DNA from: Alphaproteobacteria bacterium
Lineage (GTDB): Bacteria > Pseudomonadota > Alphaproteobacteria > Sphingomonadales > Emcibacteraceae
DNA: 14,228 nucleotides
Direction of reading: 5' to 3'
NCBI GenBank assembly: GCA_030432815.1
Contig: JAUILB010000039.1
Coordinates: forward strand, 1-14,228
The translations under genes and the position numbers were made by a program. The notes under the pieces were generated by a model. The model was not told the origin of the DNA. It saw only the letters and a program-made list of their open reading frames with translations, and made no database searches. Positions 14,157 through 14,228 of the stretch are shown piece by piece (positions within the stretch are counted from its first letter, which is position 1; every line of letters starts with the position of its first letter).

Positions 14157-14228
14157 ATAATACGCCAGACCAAGCAAATGTGAATATGTCATCATCGGCA
14201 ATGCAGGCGGAAATGTCCGCCATGGAGC
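14147..14228 (+). CDS. nuoB: NADH-quinone oxidoreductase subunit B, N-terminal fragment
   Basis: Only the first 27 codons lie in the window and the frame is open at the edge. ATG 14147 has a strong AAGGAG ribosome binding site at 14134-14139 and overlaps the nuoA stop by ten bases. The start MGVDNTPDQ followed by a Ser/Met/Ala-rich stretch resembles the variable N-terminus of alphaproteobacterial NuoB. The conserved iron-sulfur cluster N2 cysteines would lie beyond the window. The call rests mainly on position after nuoA. Confidence 0.75.
   Translation, partial: MGVDNTPDQANVNMSSSAMQAEMSAME

Overview
The window is an AT-rich stretch of an alphaproteobacterial chromosome. The assignment rests on gene order: tRNA-Leu, tig, clpP, clpX, lon, hup (HU), tRNA-Val, tRNA-Asp, nuoA, nuoB is a housekeeping series known from many alphaproteobacteria. 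The proteins are also of the usual alphaproteobacterial type. All genes are on the plus strand. The species cannot be named from the sequence. The low G+C and the polysaccharide genes would suit a marine or free-living lineage, but that is inference.

Positions 1-4571 look like the 3' end of a surface or extracellular polysaccharide locus. They hold a large clan GH-A glycoside hydrolase (cut by the window start), a membrane acyltransferase of the AT3/OafA family, and a membrane-anchored SGNH-type protein. The three are closely packed and probably cotranscribed. A likely role is modification and trimming of a polysaccharide: the acyltransferase and SGNH protein would add an O-acyl group, and the hydrolase would cut a glycan. 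Positions 4590-6071 encode the bifunctional NAD(P)H-hydrate repair enzyme Nnr, 18 bases downstream, and it may share that transcript.

Positions 6201-10032 carry tRNA-Leu(UAG), trigger factor with an unusual lysine-rich histone-H1-like tail, and the ClpP and ClpX subunits of the ClpXP protease. Lon follows (10126-12519), then a strong terminator and the HU gene with a clear promoter and terminator. This is a protein-quality-control block: TF folds nascent chains, while ClpXP and Lon degrade proteins. HU is a nucleoid protein and a Lon substrate in E. coli.

Positions 13199-13473 carry tRNA-Val(UAC) and tRNA-Asp(GUC), both with encoded CCA. A roughly 300-base non-coding stretch follows. Then comes the start of the complex I operon: nuoA complete, and nuoB overlapping it and cut by the window end.

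Most of the window is ordinary core genome, and I do not see a clearly new system. The points most worth checking are the split acyltransferase/SGNH pair beside the GH-A enzyme, the trigger factor tail, and the lon-hup intergenic region. That region holds a consensus DnaA box in the HU leader, an overlapping inverted repeat, and a possible minus-strand small transcript.
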